A stretch of DNA of 60,000 nt from the NCBI GenBank assembly GCA_914767715.1, contig OU612067.1, positions 33,580,162-33,640,161 of the forward strand. The letters are read 5' to 3'. A program made the position numbers and the translations under genes. Under the pieces are notes generated by a model that had not been told where the DNA came from, searched no databases, and worked only from the letters and a program-made list of their open reading frames with translations. Source of the DNA: Membranipora membranacea. Taxonomy: Eukaryota; Bryozoa; Gymnolaemata; Cheilostomatida; Membraniporidae. This document shows, piece by piece, positions 37,401 to 49,145 of this stretch; position 1 is the stretch's first letter; the number at the start of each line of letters is the position of its first letter.

Positions 37401-40400
37401 ATGCTTTGGACGGTATCTAGGTTTCAATGATTATAAGACCTTAACCGTAAATGTGCTGCACTGTCATGCAATGATATGTGATTCCTAGTTTTAGATTAGG
37501 TCCCCCCACTCGCAAAAAAAATCATCTAGTAGCTGTAATATGTGTTGCATTTGGACATCAATCATGTTCATTGAACTTGTTTGAGTGTTGAATGGACTGT
37601 ATGCCAGAAGAAAAATATGTATGAAGTAAAATCAATGGGTTTGATGTAATATTCTTTTCAGAGAAATAGCCTCAGAATTATCTCCGATGCTACCCAATTT
37701 GTGCACACCAACCCAATATGAGTTTGTACTTTGCAAACATGAATAAATGGACATTGAATGAACTTCCTTGTTTGGTTGGCTCATCACACTTCAGGATTAT
37801 AAAATTTTAAGCGATGGTTTATTTGTATTTTGCCAGCGGTATCGAGTCAGGCAATCTCTTAAACCGTAAATCTTGAATTCAAAATGATCCGATAAGAGAC
37901 CATACAATTTGCAGGGGATAACTGGCAACTGCTGTAGTAATTCACTACCTGATGTATTTACATCGATTTCTGAGTGAATTTTTGGAACAAAAATTGATTG
38001 GGAATTTGTATCACATCTTTCTACATCAGCAATTTCTATTTCTATATGCGAAATTCCCTACTGCTGCCAATCCTATTTAGTCTAGTGGCAGCCTCCTCCC
38101 AAGGTCTTATGCTGATCGTAGAGGTTATAATTCATCATAGTTTTGCATAATAAGCAACCTGAAATGCTTTTAAAAACTTCGCAGCAGGACATAATTTTGG
38201 AGCAGAATTTAGAGGTAAACAATTTATGATAAAGGCATGTGTATATCCATACCCATATCCAGTGCCTCATGAAATATTTTCAAAACTGTTTTTAAAGGAA
38301 TTAGAAAAAGAGGATAAATCGCAGCCCTATCTTTGAACACATATTATGTGCAGTAAAACCAGTTGATGGTGTGCTAATCCTACTAATTACACTTAATTTG
38401 CCTGATATGTGCCAAGAAAGCTTCAAATTAGTTGAGGGTGAAAATAAAACTGAGAAACTAGATAAATAGATTAATAGGTTTGATCACACATTGATCTCCA
38501 TTTTTTTGGTGACTTTTTGACTTTTGTGAACCAACCTTATGGTCAAAATAGCTGTCCCCACATCTCAAATTAAAACAGGAGATAAATTGATATCAGGTAA
38601 CACAAAAGCAAAACATCTGAATGGAGGAGCATTTTTTACTAACAGAGGCTTGTTCTGTGTTAGCCTGTCTTGATAAGCTTTGTTGTGGTGAGGGGAACAA
38701 AGCTTGTCTACTGTTGTGAAAGAGCTGTCGAAAAGCGGGTTCAACACCTACAATTTCGAGAGGTTTTAAATCCGCCTGTCAATAGCTCGTTTGTAACAGT
38801 TGACAACTCTTGTTCACCCCACACCTGTGAGTTGCAAGCCTGTCTGTTGCCCATGTCTGGCATCCACCACCCAAATATTACAGGAGAATCTACTCGACAA
38901 TCCAATCAAATCAATCGCCAATTTAACATATTCAAAATTGAAATTGATATTGACCAATATTGATATTACCTCCCATCTCACAGCGTATTTCCATTGTTCA
39001 CGTCCCGAGTTGAGCTGGATATTCTGTTGGATAAATCTTAGGTTCCAAGGGTTCGTTGGTGCTATAATTATTAAAGTATAATGACAAGAATTTGAGCAAC
39101 ATGCATGTAAAGCACTTGATATTTTTCTCAAGTGGTCAAGTTTGTTATATTATTAGATGTTGTGATTTGCAGAGAGATCAATAAAAAACTTGAATAGATT
39201 AGCAGCATGTCTTGTCTTATGAGGGGGACTGAGATAGAATGGAATAAATCAGTCAGAATACAGGTGATATATGGCACCCATCGTATTCAGAGGCCCTGGA
39301 CAAATTTGATTTAGCATAAATTGGTATTAAATCTGTCCCACAATTTTATAAAATCAGCAATATCCACCATCTAAATGCAAAGTTGTGTATTTAGGTTTTG
39401 ATATGAATCTATTTTGAGTGTTTTCTCTCTGATTTTTGAGTAATTTGGGCAGTCAAAAATAAAGTGAATATTCGAATCCGATATCGCACCGCATTTAGGA
39501 CAGGATGACTCGTCAGCGATGTTCATTCGGTTTAAGTGTTCTCTGAAGGGACCATGAACTGTGATAGTGTTCACAGCATATGACAGAAGTGGCCTTCTCA
39601 GTTGCAACAGGGGTGTTGATATTTGACACTTGATATTTCTAGTGATGGTTTTTGTTTTTATGCATTTCTTTGCGATAAGATAAGAGTGATGCCGTTACTC
39701 TTCACAAGGGTATTTAAGTTGTGTGTGCATCCGTGTTTGGTTTTCATTCTAACTTCAGGGTTATGGAGGGACTGGAGTGAAGAGAGACTGTCTGTGATTA
39801 TATCTATTTTTCTATTCCTGGAACATTCCAGAACAATGGCAGCTATTGAAATTCCAGTAATTTCTGCGTGTGATATTGTTGCATTTTTAGTTAGTGGAAT
39901 CATTTGAATTTGATATGGTGCGATGATCGATTTAATTTGGCTAGGCCTTTTATACCGAATTTCGGTCTTTAAAGGCAACAGAAAGACAAAGCAATTGATA
40001 TTCCAGCAGCTAGCTCAGCAATAGATATGCAATACTTTCACAGTGGAAATATTATAGCACTCTGAGGTATATTTGAGGCTATTGTCTATGTTTTTTGCGA
40101 ACCTCTCCGTAATACTCGTTAGTGAGACGACAACTCTTACCATATACTCAATATCAGTCTGTTAGTATTTGATGTTCAGAATCATAGTTATTCTAGGATA
40201 CAACATGCAGTGGTGCGCATACCACAGCACAACACACAGGTCTTCAGCTAGAAACCATGAGTCAAGCGCTGTTTCGAGGCCTTCTCTAGTACAACCTCCT
40301 AATGGCCAGCCCCAGCAGCATGAAGCCACCCCTGTGTGTTGATGAGCATCTCAATCAATCTCATCGATCCCTCAGTGCATTTTGTAAGTTTCGGTGGCTT

Positions 40401-43400
40401 GACATAATTGGTGTGTTTACGCTGTCGCGCAACCAGGGAGGCTGCCAACTCTTCATTGTTTCAGTGCAACAATGTTCGCCCCATCACTCTCATGCTTATA
40501 CTCTAAGCCAAATCAGTGCAGGGAGGTTTGCTTTCCATCAACTCATCGGCGCAAAGTCACTATCGTCAAGGCACCCGCACCTCGTGCCGTAGTTCACTAC
40601 TCAAATTCACCACATTGAGCATAGTACAACTCGTACACAAGTCAGAGAGATGACTTGTTTGCGCTACAGCCAGTGGGCTGACTGTGATCTCCTATCTCGC
40701 TCCGCCTGCCTTCTATGCGAGGGTCAAGCTTTCAATCCTATGTTTATGATACCTTAGGTCTAACTCAGACTCAATTTGATTTTTCACCCTGCAGAGATTA
40801 AACTACTTTAATCTGAGTATTAAAGGCATAATCCTGCTTAACTTTTTACCCGAGCAGTTTGCTAATCATCACTTAATCCCCTCAATCTAATCCTTACAAG
40901 GATTATAACAAAAGGAAAAAAATTTGAGACCGATTCCGATAAAAATTGGAAAACTGCCACTTTATTGGCATCTGGAAACTGAATATTATACAGAAGTGAC
41001 TTTATTAATTTTCATATTTCATCCGTCTGAGCTTCTGAACAATAATAGTCATTTTTAAAGATCGATTGTCAGGATGATACATCATAATACAGTATAGTTA
41101 GGTGTTGACTGTACGTATGGCCCATTGGGTAATAATCATAACAATGTTTTTAGTAAACAGGTCTTGACATTGTGCCTGTTTCGATGAGACGGGACAGTGT
41201 CACATGGAGACAAGTCTCACGCCCCACTGAAACTTCTCAGAGGGCAGGGTCCAGGCACGTCCCGCAGAGCAGTATTCTATCAGTTATAAATATAGTTATC
41301 TTATCTTGGCATATTCAACATCTAGTAGCACGGCGCACATTTATGGCGAGTTATTGTATTAATCTCGTCTGTTTGCGGATTTTTCTCCTTCCTATTCTTT
41401 CCTTTCTTCTGAATAACTGAAGTGATTATTACTGAATTTTGTAGTGTATGCAAGGTGACTTGGGTGCATACGATGTGTGGCTGGTGCCAAACTTTACGCC
41501 TTTTTTAAGGTAACAAGGCTGAAATCCCATCTATAAAGTTCTTGCCCTGCCCATGCTGTTCCACAGCAACCTACCGTATTTACTTCAACATCTTATTTCT
41601 TGCTTATTGGGGTTTAACCAGGGAAAAGCGTATTAGTCGCCCCCTCCCATAGGGGAACCCCCAGCTATCACGTTCATTGTTGAAGTAAATTTTTAGTACA
41701 AGATAACTTCATTCATTAACCTTTAATTTTCTCTAAAGTAGAAAGAAGAGGTAGCTGATTACATAGATGAGAATGAGGGTAAAAGTTGTCAATTTAAAAA
41801 TATTGCAGAGCTAGCTGCCAGACTATATATTGCTTTTGTGTAGTGGATACATAGCGTTTAACACAAATTTATTTCACAAAAGACTACTGATAATGGTATC
41901 AAATACCTGTACATGGTGTCCTTATGGTAGCTGATTCATTCCCAGTTGCATTCTCTACTTTGATTTCGCAGCTCACAATTGTATACGGACCAACATCGCT
42001 CTTAATAATTTGTCTGTTGCCATCACCCACTGTTTGCCACTCTCCATCATCAAATCTTGCCTGTGTGTACATAAAGACTTACTACAATATTGATTCACTT
42101 CGATATTAACATTCATGAATGTGTAAGGAAAATTTCACCAACATTTTTATCATAGTCGGTAGATTCCATATAAAGGTGTGGAAGGAAAAAACTATGAACC
42201 ACCCAAGGTTTTACTGAAAGCTAGGCTATGCTTGTGAAAGGAGGAAGAACCAGGATCTACCTTGCAGAGTGAATTCAATTCAGGTGTTTGCGTGTGCCAA
42301 ATCAATCGGAGGGTCTACACTGTTAGCCATTGGTCTTGATACCCTCAACAAGAATTACTTAAAACAGTTTGGCATATAAAATGAGTGCAATAAGAAATTG
42401 TTGTTTTAATTTGTGTGAGTCTCGACTCAATCATACTGATTCTATCCAGACCATCTGATGCTCAATAATAGTAAAATTTAGGGGTCCCTTACAATGTTTT
42501 CAGAGGGCCTCATCGAGATTGATACATTGATCAATCTTAATTGGATATTTTAGTTTAAAAGGATGTCTGTCAAACAAGATTGAATTTTTGATACGCTGTA
42601 GTTGTGTAGTGAGGAATATCTTGTTTTGATCTTAGTCCAGGGTCAGCTCAAACAAGAAAACACTCTAACACAGTCAACTGTCAAGTTGGTGAAACATATT
42701 CAGCAATAATGTATCGAGAAGAAATACAAGGCTCTATTAACATGATGTATTCTTATACGGCTAACATTTTATGTAAGTTTATGTTCAACGGTGTCAGCGC
42801 TCTCAACCTGACTGAAAGAAGACACCATCAAATAATTTGATGTAAATTGTAGAAAAATGGTTAAAAATCCACCTTAACAAACCTGAAAATTGGCTGCATA
42901 GAAAGTGGACTGCTGTGAATCTAGTTGAGGATGATGCCAGCTACAAGTCACATTGAAGGGAAACTGGCTGCTTGTGTTCAGCTGCACATTACTGCGATTG
43001 AACTCCTGGCGGTCTGTAAATAGTAGTATACAATGGATTTTAGTATAATTGGCTTCAGTGACACTAGTCAAAAAGCAGAATAATAAGCAGAAGCAAAAGT
43101 AGAAACAAGGTAAACCATCTATACCTTTTCTTCTTCACTTTTTAATGCTCATCATCGTTCACCTATTTCAAAGCAAGGTGGTTAGATGGGATATAATGTG
43201 TATTGCACTTATTTCTTTGATTGAGTCCACTGTTCGGTTGTGTAACGCTAACACTGCCTGCCTGTTATAATAACACTATGACCTAGATCTAAAACATTGC
43301 TATTTTGAAGGACCTACTAAGGCTGTTTTGAAGAAATTCTTAAATTTCTATGATGAGCTTTACGTCTCACAAGCTGCCAAGATTTATGCACAGAATGACA

Positions 43401-44621
43401 AGGTGACATAAATAAACAGCATATCAAGCATGCACATAATTGGATACAGAGCCATCCTGCTTTCAAACCTCATAATTCAAGAGCCAAATATTTCAATCAT
43501 ATAACACGATCATATATAAATGCCTGGTATAAATTTAAAAACTATACAAGCTAGCTCCTCCAAACTTCCACAGTCAACAGCATAACATGATAAAAGGCGA
43601 TAAGTAGATTTCAAATGGTGTTTAGGAAAGATACATATATCCTCACATATAACTCTACATTAGTAAAACTGTTTGCATTACATGCCAAGTGGAGCAACTC
43701 TGAATCAGTATAAAAGTATTTCACTCACCATAACCGCGGACAGTTACTTCACTCAGTACCATGCCATTATTGCTTCTGCTATAGGCTGCGAGATAACGCA
43801 AGAGCTTTGGTGTCAAAGGTGTAAACCGAAAGTAGTTAATGGTCGTTGATCCTCTGTAAGCCAGTTGCTCCCATCCATTAAGATTATTCTCATTTGGATT
43901 TGAATCCAATCCAGTTCCAAGATTTCCAACCAAATAAATCCGTTGAAATCGCGGTCCTACAGTAAATAATTTATATCATCATTAATTGGCACTGAGGTAT
44001 AAAATTCACCAAAAGGCCTTAAAGTTTGACATGAGAGAATAGATAGGGTGTCTCTTCGAAAGCAGTGCACTTACCACCAATAGAGCCAGCCTGTCTGTGT
44101 ACAGTAAACTCTACCACGAAGTATGGCTCTCCTAGATCAACCATCCACCACTGGTTAGCAGAGTTCTCTGACCTGAAGTAGTTCAGTGAGCCTGTGCTGT
44201 TATCTATCACTCCATCAATGGCTTTAGATGGAGGGTGATTTGTATTGTATGTGGAGCTGCTTGTTGCCGTCTTCCCATCAGTGATGCCAAGTGACAGAGC
44301 TAGTAAATACCAATAAATATTGTGACAGCACACTCTATTGGCTGACTTAGGCTTGCATATCGCTTTAGACAAATTGGGTTGCCAACAGATATTGTGAAAT
44401 ATAGTTAGCACTATGGTAGCCAAAAGAAGTATTTATTGAGTCCCCTGGCCTGTAATGCAATAACTGACCACAACGATAATTTGACATTATGTATCAAGCT
44501 TGTACGTAGAAACTGAAATTTTCTCACAAGTATAAGCATTATTTTATAACTGATATAACTTACCTTGGTGAAAAATGAGCAACAATGAAAACAAGATATG
44601 CAGATTACCACTGGATGTCAT
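31115..44621 (-). CDS. Receptor gene A: signal peptide, lectin-like domain, five FN3, CCP, TM, tyrosine tail
   Basis: Complete 15-exon model, 835 residues. Exons: 44564-44621, 44075-44299, 43729-43956, 42883-43013, 41907-42060, 38970-39061, 37149-37377, 36429-36538, 36141-36303, 34984-35069, 34339-34546, 33979-34082, 33629-33809, 31693-31890, 31115-31455. All GT-AG, phases consistent, 2508 coding bases. Layout: leader 1-19, lectin 20-170, FN3 171-265, 266-372, 373-463, 464-561 and 562-656, CCP 657-722, TM about 730-748, tail 749-835 with tyrosines 789, 804, 820 and 832. Its five FN3 correspond to domains 1, 2, 3, 6 and 7 of gene B. It is the most diverged member in the lectin and early FN3 exons but nearly identical to B in the last exons. 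Confidence 0.87.
31693..31890 (-). other. Gene A CCP/Sushi domain exon
   Basis: Four-cysteine CCP, phase 1-1, starting VYTRRCPDPP. Nearly identical to gene B. Confidence 0.87.
32370..33270 (-). mobile_element. Dead non-LTR retrotransposon (EN to RT), copy in gene A
   Basis: Duplicate of the 14500-15400 remnant with the same EN tail (SFIDHILIN) and RT start (LKIARVKPLYKKGD). It keeps six extra bases near 33013-33018 that are missing from the gene B copy. Confidence 0.65.
35690..35865. repeat. Inverted pair of tRNA-like SINE fragments
   Basis: The 13-mer at 35727-35739 and its exact complement at 35802-35814 face each other across 62 bases. Each is followed outward by a box B-like text (GGGTTCAAGACCC on the minus strand, GGGTTCGGGACC on the plus strand). 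They look like two head-to-head tRNA-derived fragments. They lie in the intron of gene A where FN3-4 and FN3-5 are missing. Confidence 0.55.
39340..39990 (-). mobile_element. LINE RNase H and C-terminal zinc-finger fragment
   Basis: Minus strand, two frames. First an RNase H part with ISHAEITGISIAA and IDIITDSLSSLQSL (about 39750-39890), then RRPLLSYAVNTITVHGPFR and a CPKCGAISDSNIHFIFDCPNY zinc-knuckle-like end (about 39440-39600). This pairing is typical of I/R1-type non-LTR elements. It lies in the intron between FN3-1 and FN3-2 of gene A. Confidence 0.7.
40190..40750. repeat. GC-richer block with inverted SINE-like segment
   Basis: Its first part (about 40215-40280), read on the minus strand, resembles the 6060-6295 repeat (GACTCATGGTTTCTAGCTG). 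The rest is GC-richer than its surroundings and unclassified. It lies in an intron of gene A. Confidence 0.35.
43729..44621 (-). other. Gene A signal peptide and lectin-like domain exons
   Basis: Leader MTSSGNLHILFSLLLIFHQ. Lectin halves 44075-44299 (GKTATSSSTYNT, NQWWMVDLGEPY) and 43729-43956 (RFQRIYLVGN, LLRYLAAYS, VLSEVTVRGYG). The intron between them is about 120 bases, the ancestral short form without the foldback element. Confidence 0.85.
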
Positions 44622-45420
44622 ATCCTCATATCCGTCAACACCAAACTACAATACAGATCTTGTGATTGGCTTTGTGTGATGTTAGTATTTGATACAATCC
44701 AAAGAGGAACTATCAAAAAGCAGAGTAGATCGACAGTATAACACTACAATCAAAATTCAACTGGTATCATGATACCTACTGCTATTCTTTGACGCTGTGG
44801 ATCCTCACCTTAGATCTTAAACTACGCTGTAGAAATGAGATCGATTTATGTACCTTCAGTGTCAGAAATCTCATTGCTTGTGTTACAGTTCGATGCAATT
44901 CTGACACTGCTTCCTTCTAGCCTTTGTGTTTGTGAAAATAAAAAGTCAATTAGTGCGCTAATCACTTTTCATATTATTTTGCGCTATATGAACAAACAGA
45001 ATCACATTATACATTTAGAAGAAACATTTAACAAATTTTTCCCTATTCAGATGAAGTTGAAATAATACTACCACAGTATTTTTGATAACGCAACAAGGAT
45101 AACAGAGTTTGAATTAATATTGTGCACAGTTTCTGATTTAGCTGAATAAAGAGGCCAACATCCTGATTTCTGTTATGAATGCCTGTAAATGTGCCTTGGA
45201 TAGAGAATTAGGCTGTTTGCAAATTCGAAAACATGTGAACATTTATCAGTTCAACTGCAGATTCATCGTGCTGGCTATTGTTGGTTGCATAAGCAATAGA
45301 AATTGTGTGAGAACTCCTTTAAAAGCACTGGGGTCATGAAATGAGAGTGACAAACGAGGCTATGCAGAGTGCTCACAAATTGAGTTGTCTTTTCATTGTG
45401 TACGTGGGGATAACTATTTA
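44622..45420 (-). promoter_or_regulatory. Upstream region of gene A
   Basis: Non-coding. It holds the shared block TTCCTTCTAG.CTTTGTGTTTGTG at about 44907-44964, roughly 290 bases before the start codon. Weak similarity to the C and B spacers continues to about 45420 and then ends, which marks the edge of the gene family unit. Confidence 0.4.
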
Positions 45421-47160
45421 ATATTAAGTTATCAGTTGAACACACCAGATACCATCGATAATAATTTATAGTTCATTTCAGTTCTGTTTGAGTGACGGCG
45501 TTGTATACATGTTGTCTTATCGGCAATCAATTTGCATTGGCACATGCTGTAAGACATACAGATGAGTATGTATTGTAAACCAGCAATACCAAAGCCTTGC
45601 TGTCTATTGTATACTAATACAAAATAGGACAAAGCAATCAATAATAGGCCTTCACAGCAGATCGCATGCACTGAGAACAAGGCCCTGCTTTACCTGCAGG
45701 TGACTTACATTAGATCACACACTGTTGGATGGTAGTGATACTTTGTAATTCAATGGCTCGCAGGCTTGAAACTCAGGTAACAGGAGTTTAACAACTGAAT
45801 TTTATTTTGTATTGATAATTTATCTCAATTATTTGTCTTCTGTATGGCACTTCGTGTTATCATCATAAAAGGTTGTTGGCCTGCTAAATCATAAATAACC
45901 TATAGTGTGCGTCTTTCTGGGATCTGATGGTGACCACTTTGTATCGCAGGATAAACTAACCTGGCAATTGAACTACCACAGCTACCGTGGGTGTCACTAT
46001 TTCACTTGTATACTTTACGGACACTGACTCTAATAGCACCGCCAAATCTTTCTGATAAACTATCCACTACCTCGCATTGAAATATAATCTGTAGTATTTA
46101 TGGGTTTCAAAACCTCCCCCGTTCATAATGTTTTTGGAGAATGCTGTCATATTTCCTGTTTAAACCTTGGTCAATTGGTTTTACTTTCTGAAAAAATTCA
46201 GATTATTTTCTTACTTGTCACCACAGACCCCTGATCACTCAACTTTCAGATACTATTTTTCTCTGGGTAGGCCTAAGCAGAAGTTGAATATTACAAACAT
46301 CATGATATGATTGTGCAAAGACATGTTTGAGCTCTGATGCAAAAGGCATAATTCATAGACACATAGAAAACACAGTCAACTGGTCACATGTGATTTGAAA
46401 GTAAAGTTATTCGTCAATCGACCATCTAGAAAATTAAATTGAAGTACTATTATTATTGTGAAGAGGTTGCACATTTCTCTCTGTTAGTGTTGACTGCAAA
46501 GCCTGTCATCATCCTTTGTTTCTGATCAAACAAGAACCAATTTTAAACCTCTGAAAATAACCTCAATTGTAATTATGGAAAAATTTATCATGTAAACATG
46601 CATAGGCCTATATTCCTATATTTGAGAATGCAAATCACAGTGTTGGATTCAGGATTTGATTCATCCAGCGACTGGGTCATACTGAATAATACAGCAGAGC
46701 AGTGATACACTCTACATTAGGATGAAACTTGAATTGCAAGTGATGCTGGTTCAGAGTAAAGCGTCTTAATCATATTGTATATATGGTAACAAAACTACTA
46801 TTATTTGTACTGATATATGTTGCTGTAGATTTCTCTTCATACATATCATCTGATGGCAGTTAGGATAAACACCGTCTGTAGGGATTCAGGCCAATATTGG
46901 GGTGTTGTCTATATTATGAGTTGTGTTAGATATTGCTTCCGTGGTGATATCTACTCATGCATCACTACTGTGCATTTCTTCTAGACCATTGTCTTTGTGT
47001 TTTGGTCTTGTTTTGATTGGCTGTTTTCTTATTGTGTGTAGGTGTCTGCTCATGTAGATAACTCTTCGAAAAAAATTTCACAGATGTGTATTATGTATGA
47101 ATGTGTGAATCAAGTGTGTGTAGTGCATCTGGACATCAACATAGATGGCAATATTGAGAC
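45421..47160. other. No gene seen
   Basis: AT-rich sequence with short open frames only; I recognise no domain, RNA or repeat. Confidence 0.5.
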
Positions 47161-47169
47161 TTTCTAAAG

Positions 47170-48040
47170 ATTGAAAAATGGAAGCATTTGGAGGCAGATG
47201 TTATCCTGGAATTCCTGTGAAACAAGGATGTCGATCAAATGAGACTCAGAGGAATGTATCAGGAAATATTGCTATAGTGCTAGAAACGTATCAATTTTTC
47301 AAATTGAAAATTGTCAGCTGTCATTTTTTATTGTTTTTTATCGATTATCACAAATCACACTCAGAGAACTGCTGAGTGCTTTCATTAATGTGGTGTATAA
47401 TTGACAAGAAGCAAGCTGCTCCGGATTGGCAATGGCTATGACAAGCCACTCTTTGCGTTCAATTTCCATAACAGTTAAATCATAAGACCAAGTGATTTTC
47501 ATTTAGGCTGCTGCACTCTTTCCCTCTGCTTACATTAGGTTAAATTTAAACGATCGTTTATTTCAGCAGGCATAGCCTTGCTTATCTCAGATTTACCTAA
47601 AAATGGTTCAATCTAGTCAATTTTTGTCATCTGTCTTACAAGAACATAATGGGCATCAGATTGTAAGTGCAATTGCAGATATATAAAACTTTGTCTGATC
47701 ATGTTCTAAAAGTCAGTGCAGATGCAGATGTCTCCCTTTATGCTGGTACAAATAATAAAATGACTGCAAGTGATACAAGATATCCTTATATAATAGTTTC
47801 TTATCTCTTTGAATCTCCTGGCAATGTAAGAGCATGGCAATGACTTAGTGTACGAGACTTTTATAAATCTCTGTGTGGTGACGCTTTGAGAGTCAGTTCA
47901 AAGCAAATACAACAAATTTAGAGAGAGTTCTCAGCAGACTTATTAGCATAAATGCCATAAGAGAGTGATGATGATGGTTGAGAAGGAAAGCCTGTAAGCG
48001 GATTGGGTGTCTGTCAAATAAGAATTTGAAGGAGATCTCT
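47170..48040. repeat. Diverged direct repeat, unit 1
   Basis: Segments recur about 1.8-2.9 kb to the right: GGATTGGCAATGGCTATGAC (47424; 49215), CATAGCCTTGCTT.T..CAGATTTACC (about 47570; 49363), CAGATGTCTCCCT.TGTG.TGGTAC-type text (about 47728; 50006), and GATGATGATGGTTGAGAAGG (about 47968; 50815). Origin unknown. Confidence 0.5.
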
Positions 48041-48174
48041 AGAGATGTACTAAAATGCTGAGACAACTTTAGTACACATCGGCCTGTAGCTGTAGAGTAT
48101 AGCAATTTTCTTTTTAAACTATTGTTGCATAACTGATGAGGAGGTTTTTCAAAATCACCCATTTAAGAAAAAAA

Positions 48175-48960
48175 GGGAAAATACAGCAGGTAAAATACAA
48201 TGGGATTTGCATTGACACTAAGCTAAACTGGAAATCCTAATTTGAAACTAAAATAAACCATTTCATGAAGTTTGCTGAGCAACAATGAAAACTAAATTGG
48301 GATTACTTTAAACTTGGAACTAATTTGTGGTTGTTGTGTATGGTGAGAGATATTATCATCAGAAAACAAAAGAAAAATACAACTCTTTACACAAACTGAC
48401 TAACACCTTTGCCATTGTCACAATCATTAACAACAATTCTCACTAGAACTCTCTTATATTTGCCGAATCTAAACGCACTCCAAAGAGTTAGTAAAATCAT
48501 ATGGTATGAGAAACTGTCACAGACTTGATCATTTGCAAGAATTGGGACACAAGTTGTATATTTGGTCACCACATTGTTTTGCTGGACCTGCTACCATTAA
48601 TCCAGCATAATATGTCTTTCCTTCCCATTCTGTCATCGGATTTGAAACATCTGAGATTTGAGGTATAATAGAAAACTGGTTTGGTCTGGATGTTATCACA
48701 TCGATGTTTTAAAGTGGTATTTGGGTTTGTTCAGGTGTTTACATTGGTAGTCATTAGAAGTATTCTTTTGATGAGATACAAAGGAGTTTTAACCCCTCAG
48801 AAATACAATTGTAGTTCATCAAACTGGGATAATCTCTGCTTCCAATGCTCTCACCACCATTTTTCAGTATTCAGAAAGCCCGAATATTGCCATCTATATT
48901 GATGACATCTCAAAAATTGTTTATGAATGTCGAAACACTCCAGACTGGTTAACACATAAA
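48175..48960 (+). mobile_element. Possible LINE C-terminal remnant
   Basis: The plus strand reads GICIDTKLNWKS then FETKINHFMKFAEQQ, resembling the 'LGV.ID.KLNWK.H' segment after the RT palm, then degenerate text with NIAIYIDDISK. Stops interrupt it. No intact RT core is seen. Confidence 0.35.
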
Positions 48961-49145
48961 TAGTGTTTAAGCCATCCGAACACCAGGATATATTGTTATT
49001 TTTGTAAATGTTCATGCATGGTATATATTGAGATATAGTATATTATTTTTAAAGATGTCTTATTTCTTACCTATTGGCCCTCAAACATAAATGTCATCCC
49101 GCTTAGTTTTTGAAATTGACATCATCAGCTTGCATCTTTTATAGG

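Larger units (their letters stand above)
33629..43013 (-). other. Gene A FN3 array (five domains)
   Basis: Exon pairs 42883-43013/41907-42060, 38970-39061/37149-37377, 36429-36538/36141-36303, 34984-35069/34339-34546, 33979-34082/33629-33809. Domain 1 reads NVTCSWHHP then FYAANFQ joined to ARFDDGEWQTV, a clean FN3 strand across the exon junction. Domain 3 reads LQIDWEPP then CNLRARNSAG. The counterparts of FN3-4 and FN3-5 are absent between 36141 and 35069. Confidence 0.82.
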
